Shown here piece by piece: positions 1 through 8,363 of a stretch of DNA of 46,730 bases. This DNA is from Bacteroidales bacterium (GTDB taxonomy: Bacteria; Bacteroidota; Bacteroidia; Bacteroidales; UBA932): positions 1-46,730 of the forward strand of contig JAEDEB010000013.1 of assembly GCA_016293535.1 (NCBI GenBank), in the 5' to 3' direction. A program made the translations under genes and the position numbers. The notes under the pieces were generated by a model. That model was not told the DNA's origin and made no database searches. It saw nothing but the letters and a program-made list of their open reading frames with translations. Position 1 is the first letter of the stretch. Every line of letters starts with the position of its first letter.

Positions 1-1328
1 GCGAGAATCACCGTCGCGGCGCCGGTGACTGCGTCACCGCCGGCGAAAACCCCCTCGCGGGTGGTTTCGCCGCCCTCGTCTGCGACGAGGCAGCCGCGCC
101 TTGTAGTCTCAAGACCTTTGGTGGTACTTGCAATGAGAGGATTCGGGGAAGTTCCCAGGGACATAATGACCGTATCCGTCTCAATCTCGAACTCGGAACC
201 GGGAACAGCGACCGGACTGCGCCTTCCGCTCTCGTCAGGCTCGCCGAGCTCCATCCTTACGCAACGCACTGCCTTGACCCAGCCGTTCTCATCCCCTATG
301 ATTTCCACAGGATTGGTAAGCATTCTGAATTCCACTCCCTCCTCGTGGGCGTGGTGAACCTCCTCGGCACGAGCCGGAAGTTCCTTCTCCGTGCGCCTGT
401 AGACTATCGTAGTCTCAGCCCCGAGACGGAGAGCAGTACGGGCAGCGTCCATGGCGACATTTCCGCCACCTACCACCACCACACGCTTTCCCGTATGGAT
501 AGGAGTGAGGTAGTCCTCACGGAAAGCCTTCATCAGATTGTTCCTGGTAAGGAACTCATTGGCCGAGAACACACCGTTGAGATTCTCGCCCGGAATGCCC
601 ATGAAGCGAGGCAGTCCTGCGCCCGAACCGATGAACACGGCATCGAAGCCCTCTTCGTCGAGAAGGGAATCGACTGTAACTGTCCTGCCCACCACCACGT
701 CGGTCTCTATCTTCACGCCAAGTTCCCTGACGGCCTCGACCTCGGCGGCAACGACCTCCTCCTTCGGAAGACGGAACTCAGGGATACCGTACACAAGAAC
801 GCCTCCCGCCTTGTGGAGAGCTTCGAAGATGGTCACGTCATATCCGAGTTTCGCAAGATCCGCAGCACAGGCAAGACCGCTCGGGCCAGAGCCTACCACG
901 GCAACCTTCTTCCCGTTCCTGACGGGCTCTGCACGCTTGTCCGAAGGATGGTTCCGTGACCAGTCAGCGACAAAGCGCTCAAGCTTGCCGATTGCAACCG
1001 GCTCGCTCTTGACGCCGAGTATGCAACTTCCCTCGCACTGTGTCTCCTGAGGGCATACCCTTCCGCAGACTGCAGGCAGGGAAGAGTCCTCAGCGATGAC
1101 TGCCGCAGCGCCGGCGAAATCGCCCTCGTGAACCTTTGATATGAAGGCAGGTATCTTCACGCCCACAGGACAGGCCTGCATACAGCGCGGATTCTTGCAG
1201 TTCAGGCAACGGCTCGCCTCGAGAACGGCCTCTTCCTCATTGTAGCCGTAGCATACTTCTTCGAAATTTGTCGCACGGACCTTCGGGTCCTGTTCCCTTA
1301 CCGGGACTCTTGGTATTCTTGCTGCCAT
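1..1328 (-). CDS. gltA: NADPH-dependent glutamate synthase small subunit-like / NfnB subunit (3' end cut off)
   Basis: The gene runs off the left edge, so the last 20-30 residues are missing. Seen: two N-terminal cysteine clusters (C41, C44, C49, C53 and C88, C92, C98, C102) that fit two [4Fe-4S] clusters, an FAD-binding GSGPSG motif at 146-151 and a second Rossmann motif GGGNVAMD near 290 for NADPH. This is the layout of the GltD/GltA-like family and of NfnB. The ATG overlaps the TAA of the upstream nfnA-like gene by one base (TAATG), so translation is probably coupled. With that neighbour the likely enzyme is the electron-bifurcating NADH-dependent ferredoxin:NADP+ oxidoreductase, in the cytoplasm. 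A true glutamate synthase role would need a large GltB subunit, which is not visible here. Family is clear; the NfnB role is inferred from the pair. Confidence 0.9.
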   Translation of the reverse strand, partial: MAARIPRVPVREQDPKVRATNFEEVCYGYNEEEAVLEASRCLNCKNPRCMQACPVGVKIPAFISKVHEGDFAGAAAVIAEDSSLPAVCGRVCPQETQCEGSCILGVKSEPVAIGKLERFVADWSRNHPSDKRAEPVRNGKKVAVVGSGPSGLACAADLAKLGYDVTIFEALHKAGGVLVYGIPEFRLPKEEVVAAEVEAVRELGVKIETDVVVGRTVTVDSLLDEEGFDAVFIGSGAGLPRFMGIPGENLNGVFSANEFLTRNNLMKAFREDYLTPIHTGKRVVVVGGGNVAMDAARTALRLGAETTIVYRRTEKELPARAEEVHHAHEEGVEFRMLTNPVEIIGDENGWVKAVRCVRMELGEPDESGRRSPVAVPGSEFEIETDTVIMSLGTSPNPLIASTTKGLETTRRGCLVADEGGETTREGVFAGGDAVTGAATVIL

Positions 1329-2188
1329 TACTTTCCCCTCCCTATCTTGCAAACATGATCTTCCTTGGACTCCATTTCCTCGTCCTTGTACATGCGCTGC
1401 CTGCGCATAGCCTCATCGAAATCGACAAGACTGCCATCGAACTCCGGCCCTTCCACGCAGGCGAAGCGCATCTTACCTCCCACGGAAACGCGGCAGGCCC
1501 CGCACATTCCTGTGCCATCCACCATCAGGGTATTGAGGCTGACAGTCACGGGAATGCCCAGCTTGCAGGCCGTGAGAGTCGCGAACTTCATCATTATCAT
1601 AGGACCTATGGCCACGCAGCGGGTATAACTCTTCCCCTCGGCGACGAGTTTCTCGAGCATCGCCGTACCCACGCCCTTGAAGCCTTCGGAACCGTCATCC
1701 GTACAGATATAGAGATTGTCGCAGGCCGAGGCCAGTTCCTCTTTGTAGATCAGAAGATCCCTGTTCCTCGCACCCACAATGACATCGACTGCCACACCAT
1801 GGTCATGCAGCCATTTCGCCTGCGGATAAACCGGCGCGGTTCCTACACCTCCGGCTATGAACACGTAGCGCTGGGAAGCCAGAGCATCCGGGTCCATTTC
1901 CACAAAATCCGACGGAACGCCGAGCGGTCCCACTACGTCTGCGAAGCAATCGCCTTCCTCGAGGGCGCATATGTCCATGGTAGAAGAACCTATGATCTGT
2001 ATAACGATGGTCACCGTACCTGCTTCTGCATCATAGTCGCTGATGGTCAGCGGGATTCTTTCCCCGTGCTCGTCAGCCCTGACGATGAGGAACTGACCCG
2101 GATTCGCTGCCTTTGCCAGACGCGGAGCTTCGACCTTCATCCTGATGATGGTCGGGGTCAGGGAGTCTTTTTCTACAATTCTGTACAT
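1328..2188 (-). CDS. nfnA: FAD/NAD-binding sulfide/dihydroorotate dehydrogenase-like protein, NfnA subunit
   Basis: A 286-residue ferredoxin-NADP reductase-like protein. The N-terminal half is an FAD-binding barrel with the motif RIPLTISDY near residue 45, followed by an NAD-binding domain with GGVGTAPVYPQ. Near the C-terminus D224, C229, C232 and C244 match the one-aspartate, three-cysteine [2Fe-2S] site described for NfnA. It lies 13 bases after the HMA-domain gene and is translationally coupled to the gltA/nfnB-like gene. In the known NfnAB complex this subunit takes electrons from NADH while NfnB handles NADPH and ferredoxin. The basic C-terminal tail of about 20 residues is unremarkable. 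An alternative is the PyrK-like subunit of dihydroorotate dehydrogenase, but no pyrD is adjacent. Confidence 0.88.
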   Translation of the reverse strand: MYRIVEKDSLTPTIIRMKVEAPRLAKAANPGQFLIVRADEHGERIPLTISDYDAEAGTVTIVIQIIGSSTMDICALEEGDCFADVVGPLGVPSDFVEMDPDALASQRYVFIAGGVGTAPVYPQAKWLHDHGVAVDVIVGARNRDLLIYKEELASACDNLYICTDDGSEGFKGVGTAMLEKLVAEGKSYTRCVAIGPMIMMKFATLTACKLGIPVTVSLNTLMVDGTGMCGACRVSVGGKMRFACVEGPEFDGSLVDFDEAMRRQRMYKDEEMESKEDHVCKIGRGK

Positions 2189-2201
2189 TAATAATAAGGA
2201 T

Positions 2202-2534
2202 TTAGATTTGCTTTGCCGAGTACCCGAGTTTCCTCACAGCGGCGGAGAGCTTCTCCACATCGGTCTTGGAAGCATCATAGGTAATCCTGATGGTCTTGTC
2301 GGCAACCGAAACCTCGAGTCCCTTGACACCCTTCTCGAAGGAGATGTTCTCACGAACCTTCTTCGCGCAGTTTTCACAATGAATGTCGGAACTGAAGGTA
2401 ACTGTTTTGATTTCAGCCTTCTGCTTCCTTGGAGCAACGGAAGTCATTTCCGCTGCCGAAGCATCGTTGGACATAACAGCCTGACCGGCAATTGCAAGAG
2501 TCGCCACCATCAGCGATACAAAAATTCTTTTCAT
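2202..2534 (-). CDS. Periplasmic heavy-metal-associated (HMA) domain protein
   Basis: A 110-residue protein with a signal peptide over the first 28 residues or so and a single HMA fold (about 42-108). The metal site reads DIHCENC with cysteines at 53 and 56; the usual methionine two residues before the first cysteine of MxCxxC is isoleucine here. HMA domains of this type bind Cu(I) or another soft metal and hand it to a partner. The gene follows the TonB-dependent receptor and has its own strong promoter match (2542-2572), so it may be expressed separately from the receptor and carry nfnA and nfnB with it. A periplasmic metal chaperone is the most likely role; the metal is not determined by sequence. 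Confidence 0.85.
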   Translation of the reverse strand: MKRIFVSLMVATLAIAGQAVMSNDASAAEMTSVAPRKQKAEIKTVTFSSDIHCENCAKKVRENISFEKGVKGLEVSVADKTIRITYDASKTDVEKLSAAVRKLGYSAKQI

Positions 2535-2541
2535 ATCCTTA

Positions 2542-2572
2542 CAAATTTAAAGTAATTATTCAGTTTTCCAAA
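2542..2572 (-). promoter_or_regulatory. Bacteroidota-type promoter of the HMA gene
   Basis: On the minus strand a TTTG element (2569-2572), a 19-base spacer and TAAATTTG (2542-2549) match the Bacteroidota consensus TTTG-N19-21-TAnnTTTG. The box ends 7 bases before the ATG, so the leader must be almost absent. It overlaps the final codons and stop of the TonB receptor gene. Confidence 0.75.
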
Positions 2573-4715
2573 GTGTAAACCTGAGACCAGCATAGACCTT
2601 GATGCCCATAAGCGGTCCCCATATGCAGCTTGCGTCGAAATTGCCGTGACCCGGGAGGAATTTTCCGTCCGCATCCCTGTCTCCGACAATGACGTTCTTC
2701 TGCCTGTAGTTGGTAAGATTCTCGCCGCCGAGGTATATGTCCACGCCCTTGAAGCGCTTGGTAATCTGCGCATAGAGAAGAGGATAGACCGGGGTAAGTC
2801 CCTTTTTGTAGAGAAGATTGCCCTGAGCGTCGGTGAGGTCCTTCATGAAATCGTAAACCCTGCACGGGCCGTTGACCGAAGCGGTGAAATCAAATATCCA
2901 CTTGTTCAGATTTGTCGCATACTGAAGGTTGAGCACTCCCTTGTAGCGGCTTGTCATCGGTTTCTCGACCAGCCCCACCTTGTCGGCCAGCGAGGTCTTC
3001 GCGTTGGTGTAACGGCCTGTAAGGGTAATGGTGAATCTCTCCACAGGTTCGCAGGAGAAGTCCAGCTGGAAACTGTCGGTAAAGGAGCGTCCCTTGTCGA
3101 GACTGCCAAGACTGTAGAAATCTATGACGTCGGCGAAATGTTCGTAATCAACCATCTCCTGCTCCACGAACTGACTTCTGAAATAGTCGAAGCTGACATA
3201 GGCATTGTCGGATGCGCCAAGCTTGAAATAATAGCTCACGTTCCCTCCGAAGGTCCATGCATCCTCGAGTATGTGCGAAGCGAAATCACCGTGGAACGCC
3301 TTCGTAGTGGAGAATACGCCTATATTGTCCGTAAGAGGCGTGGACCAGCGCAGTCCCCGTCCCGCATTCGCCCTCAGCACGACTGACTCCACCGGGGTGT
3401 ATTTGAGCGTAAGCCTCGGCGACACATGGAAACCATCATTGAAATACCAGTCGCCGCGCAGTCCCAGTATGGACGAGAACTTGTCTCCTGCGTGGAAGGT
3501 ATATTCGCCGAAGATTCCGAGATTCGCCAGCGTTGTCCCTACACCCTCGAGTTTCGAGTTCATGGACGTGTTGTACGGTATGACCCTTTCAAGGGTCTCC
3601 CTGTAGAAATCTGACGCCGCGCCGAGGCCGAGCGTAAATTTGTGCGACTCGTTTATCTCGTTCTGGTACAAGAGGTTCACAAAAGCTGAATGCTGACCTG
3701 CCAGATAAGAGCTTGCGCCGAAATACGAGTCCATATCATAGTAGGTATAGTCCAGCACCGCCGCTATGTTCTGAGAATTGTCGTCATTCAGAGGCACTCC
3801 GACCTTGAGGTAGCCTCCTATCGAACGGTTCAGTATGTCGGAGCCCCATGGCGTGGACATGTCCGCCATATAGCTTTCGTAATCGTAGCCCGGCTGTCCC
3901 CACATCGACATCTTCCCGTTCTTTCTCATCCGGGGTTCATACTGTCCGCCCCTGCGGGTGTCGTGTATGGCACGAACGCCGAAACGCACCTGCACACCGG
4001 AGAGGGCGTAATAAAGCCAGCGGTTGCTGAGGTTGAACTGGAGCTGCTTCGGATCGTCGAGGAACCCGTCCCCGTTCTCGTCCATGCTGATGAAATTACC
4101 GCTGACGTGGCCCAGAAGCACAGTGCTCCAGGCATCGTTCAGCTGCAGGGACGAGGCTATGTTGAAGTCGGTCTTCGTGTCGTTCATCGTGGAGAAATTG
4201 ATGAACAGAGGCTTCTCGTCAGTAGGTTTGCGGTGCTCCATATTGATCTGGCCGGTCATGGACTCGACTCCGTTGATCACCGAAGTTGCACCTTTGGCTA
4301 TCTGTATGCTCTCGAGCCACTGGCCCGGCACATAGGAAAGTCCGAAAGGAGCGGCAAGGCCCTTCATTACAGGGCGGTTCTCGTCAAGCATCTGGGTATA
4401 TACGCCGCTGAGACCCAGAAGGCGGATCTGGCGGGCACCTGTCACCGCATCGGAATAGCCGACCGTCACGCTCGCCGAATTCTCGAAACTCTCCGCAAGA
4501 TTGCAGCAGGCCATCTTGCAGAGACCTGCAGCGGAAATGACCTCTGTCCTTACCGGTTTCTGTTTGCTGAGATAGGTGCCGCTCTGGCGGCCGGTGAAGA
4601 CCGTGGCCGAGAGACTGTCCGCACGGTCTCCGTAAATTCCTGTTGTATCGATATCCTGTGCATCTGCAAGCACAGGAAGGACAGCTGCGAGAGCTGTCAT
4701 CAGTATTTTCTTCAT
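2556..4715 (-). CDS. TonB-dependent outer-membrane receptor, metal-module type
   Basis: A 719-residue receptor with a signal peptide (about 1-19), a plug domain (about 55-190) and a long beta-barrel ending in an aromatic/charged C-terminus. The plug carries the motifs MACCNLAESFENS and TGARQIRLLGLSG, typical of the Bacteroidota receptor group encoded beside HMA-domain and HYC_CC_PP proteins. Members of that group often have an N-terminal carboxypeptidase-regulatory-like domain; here the plug begins soon after the signal peptide and that domain is absent. The receptor would import a substrate across the outer membrane using TonB-ExbBD energy. Its neighbours suggest a metal or metal complex, perhaps copper. 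Substrate identity is inference. Confidence 0.88.
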   Translation of the reverse strand: MKKILMTALAAVLPVLADAQDIDTTGIYGDRADSLSATVFTGRQSGTYLSKQKPVRTEVISAAGLCKMACCNLAESFENSASVTVGYSDAVTGARQIRLLGLSGVYTQMLDENRPVMKGLAAPFGLSYVPGQWLESIQIAKGATSVINGVESMTGQINMEHRKPTDEKPLFINFSTMNDTKTDFNIASSLQLNDAWSTVLLGHVSGNFISMDENGDGFLDDPKQLQFNLSNRWLYYALSGVQVRFGVRAIHDTRRGGQYEPRMRKNGKMSMWGQPGYDYESYMADMSTPWGSDILNRSIGGYLKVGVPLNDDNSQNIAAVLDYTYYDMDSYFGASSYLAGQHSAFVNLLYQNEINESHKFTLGLGAASDFYRETLERVIPYNTSMNSKLEGVGTTLANLGIFGEYTFHAGDKFSSILGLRGDWYFNDGFHVSPRLTLKYTPVESVVLRANAGRGLRWSTPLTDNIGVFSTTKAFHGDFASHILEDAWTFGGNVSYYFKLGASDNAYVSFDYFRSQFVEQEMVDYEHFADVIDFYSLGSLDKGRSFTDSFQLDFSCEPVERFTITLTGRYTNAKTSLADKVGLVEKPMTSRYKGVLNLQYATNLNKWIFDFTASVNGPCRVYDFMKDLTDAQGNLLYKKGLTPVYPLLYAQITKRFKGVDIYLGGENLTNYRQKNVIVGDRDADGKFLPGHGNFDASCIWGPLMGIKVYAGLRFTLWKTE

Positions 4716-4765
4716 TGCTGTTTCTGCTTTTAGTTAATCCTGAACTGTGACATCAGAAAAATGTA

Positions 4766-4785
4766 CACAGGTTGCCTGTGCAACC
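4766..4785 (-). promoter_or_regulatory. Two overlapping, mutually exclusive hairpins before the TonB receptor gene
   Basis: In the 105-base gap between the HYC_CC_PP-like gene and the receptor gene, CACAGG-TTG-CCTGTG (4766-4780) and GGTTGC-CTGT-GCAACC (4770-4785) share bases, so only one can form at a time. Written here on the plus strand; the transcript would carry the complement. The match to any named riboswitch is not apparent. Confidence 0.4.
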
Positions 4786-4820
4786 CGCGTTTGGTAAGCT
4801 TGTCTGGCAGAAACGGAGAA

Positions 4821-5210
4821 CTAAACCCTCAGGACAAACAATCGGGGGCCGTCAGAAGCCAGGACCTCCGGTATGAAGCTGGAATGGAAATGATGAAATC
4901 CCTCGCTCAAGACCGGCAGGGAAATTTCGGGAGCCGGCATAGCGGCCGGCGGCGGCACCTGGACCTGGCTCAGCAGATGGTCGTTGCCGTCCTCGGTGAG
5001 AAGTATGTATGAATCATTGGAACAGCAGTCATCGTGGTCACCGGCAGCGGCGTGATCGTGGCAATGGCAGCTCACCGTTCCTGAAAGAAGGGTAACGCTA
5101 ACCTCGCCGGAATGGCTGCAGCTATGCACGTTGACACCGCCCAAAGACAGTATGTACACAGCCAGAACCAAGACTGTCGATATTTTCAGAAATGCGTCCC
5201 TGATGTTCAT
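4821..5210 (-). CDS. HYC_CC_PP-like small exported protein, Cys/His-rich
   Basis: A 129-residue protein starting at the methionine of MNIRDAFLK, which gives a signal peptide or anchor (about 8-26); an in-frame ATG 10 codons upstream is less likely because it adds a non-hydrophobic tail before the signal. The mature part has clustered metal ligands: VHSCSH (29-33), CHCHDH (48-53) and HDDCC (59-63), followed by a PPP stretch. This is the HYC...CC...PP pattern of a Bacteroidota family encoded next to TonB receptors. It heads the metal module. Function is unknown; periplasmic metal sensing or binding is plausible. Family assignment rests on motif pattern and context. Confidence 0.7.
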   Translation of the reverse strand: MNIRDAFLKISTVLVLAVYILSLGGVNVHSCSHSGEVSVTLLSGTVSCHCHDHAAAGDHDDCCSNDSYILLTEDGNDHLLSQVQVPPPAAMPAPEISLPVLSEGFHHFHSSFIPEVLASDGPRLFVLRV

Positions 5211-5217
5211 AACTTGG

Positions 5218-5245
5218 CAAAAATACGAATATTCATGCAAAAATA
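5218..5245 (-). promoter_or_regulatory. Two candidate -7 boxes for the HYC_CC_PP-like gene
   Basis: On the minus strand TATTTTTG occurs at 5218-5225 and again at 5238-5245. The nearer one ends 7 bases before the ATG at 5210. The farther one has a TTTG at 5268-5271, 22 bases upstream, slightly longer than the usual spacer. Either could serve. Confidence 0.5.
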
Positions 5246-5247
5246 TC

Positions 5248-5255
5248 TACCTTTG
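5248..5255 (+). promoter_or_regulatory. Candidate -7 box of sppA
   Basis: TACCTTTG matches TAnnTTTG and lies 28 bases before the sppA ATG. No TTTG element is seen at the expected upstream distance. It lies in the divergent gap shared with the HYC_CC_PP-like gene. Confidence 0.4.
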
Positions 5256-5283
5256 AACGAAATTTTTCAAAACGATAGCTATA

Positions 5284-7065
5284 ATGAAATTCTGGAAAAC
5301 CACACTTGCAGCCGCGCTGGGAGTATTCCTGGCCCTCATTGCCTGCACGCTGCTCTCCCTTCTGATTTTCAGCGGTCTCGCCAGCGTCTTCTCAAGTACG
5401 CCGACCATTCCGGTCGAGGGAGTTCTGCGCCTTGACCTGTCACAGATGGAGATAGTAGAACAGACCCAGGAGGCAAACCCGATGGAGACCCTGCAGAACG
5501 GTGAAATAAAGGCGAAGGTAGGAATACTCGATGCCGTTTTCGCCCTTGAGAAGGCCGCTGCAGACCCTTCAGTCAAATTCCTCTACCTACTCCCCGACGG
5601 CCTCAGCGGAGGCATGGCCCAGATAGAGGAGCTGCGTAAGGCCGTAGTGAATTTCAAGGACAGCGGCAAGCCTGTCATTGCATATACGGAGAACCCCAGC
5701 ACCGGAGGCTATTATCTCGCGTCCGCCGCAGACAAGGTCTATATGACTTCCTATCAGGGAGGAATGACCACCATCACCGGACTCTCCAGCCAGCTTGTCT
5801 TCCTCAAGGACCTTCTCGACAAACTCGGCGTAAATGTCCAGCTCATACGCCACGGCAAGTACAAGTCAGCAGGCGAGATGTACATCAGGAACGACATCAG
5901 CAATGAGAACCGACAGCAGTATGAGACCTTCCTCGGGTCGATATGGAACAGCATATCCTCTTCTGTGGCACAGTCGAGGGGAATGACCCCGGAAGAGTTC
6001 GATGCTCTCATTGACAATCTTGAGCTCAACTCCCCGGAAGACTTCCTGGAGAACGGTCTCGTGGACGGGCTCTGCACCAGGGAAGAACTCTACGGTCGTC
6101 TTGCAGACCTCTATGTGACAGATGATTACAGAAATGTCAAGTTCATGGAGTTCGCCGACTATACGATGCTCAAGGTCAGCACCAACTACCGGTCAAGGGA
6201 GAAACTTGCAGTCATATATGCCGACGGAGAAATCATTGACGGAAAGGAAAAGAAGGAAGTTGCAGGAGACCGTTTCGCGAAAATCATCGCCGAGGTACGC
6301 AGGGACAGTTCGGTGAAGGCTGTGGTTCTCCGCGTCAACTCTCCGGGAGGAAGCGTGCTCGCATCCGAGAAAATCAAGGCTGAAATCGAGCTTCTGCGCG
6401 CCGCAAAGCCTGTCATCGCCTCATACGGCAGCTATGCCGCATCCGGAGGATACTGGATTTCGAACAGCTGCGACAGGATATTCTCCGATGCCTCCACCCT
6501 CACCGGTTCGATCGGTGTATTCAGCATGATACCGGAATTCAGCGGCACCGCGAAGGAACTGGCCCACGTCAACGTAGTTACCATAAATTCCAACAAGCAC
6601 AGTGACATGTACGGAATGATGAGGCCTCTCGACAACAGGGAAATCGCCTATATGCAGGAGTCCGTGGACAGCATATACGAGCAGTTCACCGGAATCGTTG
6701 CTGAAGGAAGGGATCTCGACAGGGGTTTTGTGGATTCCATTGCCCAGGGCAGGGTATGGGCCGGAAGCGATGCCCTCGGAATAGGTCTCGTGGATGAAAT
6801 CGGAGGTCTTGAAGACGCCCTTCGCCACGCCGCCCTGGTTGCCGACTCGGAAAAGGGCAGCGAGCTCCAGGAATGGCAGATAGCCTCTTACCCAAAGCCT
6901 CTCACGCTTGCTGAACAGTTCAGCGAAATGCTCGGAATGGAATCAGGCGAAGACCACCTCGCAAAGACTCCTTTCAAGGGTATCGCCCTCGCCTTCAAGG
7001 ACATCGACAAGACAGTCGGAGGCAAGGTCTATGCCCGCCTTCCTTACGCCATTACGATACGCTGA
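5284..7065 (+). CDS. sppA: Signal peptide peptidase SppA, 67K type
   Basis: A 593-residue membrane-anchored serine protease of family S49 that degrades cleaved signal peptides and membrane fragments. An N-terminal transmembrane segment (about 8-32) is followed by two tandem S49 domains, the long 67K form. The catalytic lysine is K194 in YKSAGE of the first domain and the nucleophile is S387 in YAASGGYW of the second, the same split dyad as in E. coli SppA. The second domain also has GSIGVF downstream. It is a single gene, diverging from the metal module and converging on tilS with 13 bases between stops. A strong hairpin that could end its transcript lies inside the end of tilS. Confidence 0.96.
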   Translation: MKFWKTTLAAALGVFLALIACTLLSLLIFSGLASVFSSTPTIPVEGVLRLDLSQMEIVEQTQEANPMETLQNGEIKAKVGILDAVFALEKAAADPSVKFLYLLPDGLSGGMAQIEELRKAVVNFKDSGKPVIAYTENPSTGGYYLASAADKVYMTSYQGGMTTITGLSSQLVFLKDLLDKLGVNVQLIRHGKYKSAGEMYIRNDISNENRQQYETFLGSIWNSISSSVAQSRGMTPEEFDALIDNLELNSPEDFLENGLVDGLCTREELYGRLADLYVTDDYRNVKFMEFADYTMLKVSTNYRSREKLAVIYADGEIIDGKEKKEVAGDRFAKIIAEVRRDSSVKAVVLRVNSPGGSVLASEKIKAEIELLRAAKPVIASYGSYAASGGYWISNSCDRIFSDASTLTGSIGVFSMIPEFSGTAKELAHVNVVTINSNKHSDMYGMMRPLDNREIAYMQESVDSIYEQFTGIVAEGRDLDRGFVDSIAQGRVWAGSDALGIGLVDEIGGLEDALRHAALVADSEKGSELQEWQIASYPKPLTLAEQFSEMLGMESGEDHLAKTPFKGIALAFKDIDKTVGGKVYARLPYAITIR

Positions 7066-7078
7066 TACCGGGACTCAG

Positions 7079-8359
7079 TCAGGGTCTGACAGTTATGGAG
7101 GTCACTTCGGAAGTTTTCGGAGTGACCTTTATTCTTTCGTCTATCCTGTATCCTATTACGGCATAGATATGTCTGTCATCCGAATCGGCAGGAGCCAGGA
7201 CTATGACCCTCTCCTTCTCCACAGGAGTAAGGTGGAGGTCCTTGAAAAAGTCGCTCAGTTTCTTCTTGCCCCTCATACCCAGAGGTATGAACCAGTCTCC
7301 GGCTATCCAGCAGCGCAGAACAGCATCGTCTGGAAGCCTGTCGCTGTCGAAGATGATGGTCCCTGCCGGGCGTCTGAGGTCCATTCCCCTCTCGTAAGGA
7401 TATGCCTCTATGTAGAGTTTGTCAGCGCTGAGTTCCCATGAGTCATTCTCCGGCACTAGTACCAGACGCTCTCGTGCAGTCACAAGCCTGTAACCATCAC
7501 CGCTGAAAGTCTTGCCTGCAAAGGTATGGCCAGGAGACTCCGCAAGTCTCTGAACGCAGGATATGACTGGCGGCTGGAAGCCGTACTGTTCGAGAATGGA
7601 ATACAGCAGATATTTCCAATGCCTTTCCCCAAGCAGAGCCGGAAGGGATATGACTTCGCCTTCCATCACCCTTTTCCTTGCCTCTGAGCACCACTCCCTG
7701 ACTATCGCATCCGCCTCGCGGAAATGCTCCATATTCCTGTTGAGGGTGCGGACGAAGGAAGGGTTTATCTCCTCGAAGAGAGGAAAGACCAGGTTGCGTA
7801 TGCCATTGCGCCTGTATTCATTCTCAAGATTGGTGCGGTCAGTACGGAAGGGAACCGAATGCTGCCGGGCATAAGCCTCTATCTCCTTGCGGGTCATACC
7901 AAGCAGAGGTCTCAGAACAAGGGGTATGGTCCCGTCGGGACCGCCTTCGCCGCTTTGCGCCATGCCCGTGATTCCGCGCAGTCCTGTCCCGCGCAGAAGA
8001 TTGAGCATCAGGGTTTCTGCATTGTCATTGGCATTGTGGGCGACGGCGAGGGCATCATATCCATGGACACGGCAAAGTTCGGAAAACCATGCATATCTGA
8101 GCTCTCGCGCAGCCATTTCCACGCTCACTCCCTTTTCCGATGCATATCCTGCCGTATCGAAATCCTTGCGATGGAAACGGATTCCACGGGCAAGGGCCCA
8201 GTCGCGGACAAGGGCCTCGTCGGCGTCGCAATCGCCCGGACGCAAATGGAAATTGCAGTGCGCGATTGCCAGTGTCCCATATAAACGGCTATGGCTGAAC
8301 ATAATGTCAGCCATAGTCATGGAGTCTATCCCTCCGCTTACTGCGAGGAGTACCTTCAT
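7079..8359 (-). CDS. tilS: tRNA(Ile)-lysidine synthase TilS
   Basis: A 426-residue enzyme that converts the wobble cytidine of the CAU anticodon of tRNA-Ile to lysidine using ATP and lysine. The start was set at MKVLLAVSGGIDS, so the PP-loop ATP motif SGGIDS falls at 8-13 as usual; an upstream in-frame start would overlap the preceding gene. The N-terminal PP-loop domain (to about 215) is followed by the substrate-binding and C-terminal TilS domains, with RPPAGTIIF-like sequence and GKKKLSDFFKD near the end. It starts 4 bases after the stop of the DUF3078 gene, so the two are probably cotranscribed. Confidence 0.95.
   Translation of the reverse strand: MKVLLAVSGGIDSMTMADIMFSHSRLYGTLAIAHCNFHLRPGDCDADEALVRDWALARGIRFHRKDFDTAGYASEKGVSVEMAARELRYAWFSELCRVHGYDALAVAHNANDNAETLMLNLLRGTGLRGITGMAQSGEGGPDGTIPLVLRPLLGMTRKEIEAYARQHSVPFRTDRTNLENEYRRNGIRNLVFPLFEEINPSFVRTLNRNMEHFREADAIVREWCSEARKRVMEGEVISLPALLGERHWKYLLYSILEQYGFQPPVISCVQRLAESPGHTFAGKTFSGDGYRLVTARERLVLVPENDSWELSADKLYIEAYPYERGMDLRRPAGTIIFDSDRLPDDAVLRCWIAGDWFIPLGMRGKKKLSDFFKDLHLTPVEKERVIVLAPADSDDRHIYAVIGYRIDERIKVTPKTSEVTSITVRP
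7100..7139 (+). terminator. Likely terminator of sppA, inside the 3' end of tilS
   Basis: GGTCACTTCGGAA (7100-7112) pairs with the downstream arm at 7116-7127 through about 11 pairs, two of them G-T, with a short loop, followed by a T-rich run TTTATTCTTT. It lies 35 bases after the sppA stop and codes for the last residues of TilS on the other strand. Confidence 0.6.
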
Positions 8360-8363
8360 CAGC

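Noticed and set aside
345..959. Plus-strand frame opposite the gltA/nfnB-like gene
   Set aside because: Antisense to a protein with intact FeS and Rossmann motifs.
3690..4733. Plus-strand open frame opposite the TonB receptor gene
   Set aside because: Antisense shadow; the receptor reads through with plug and barrel features.
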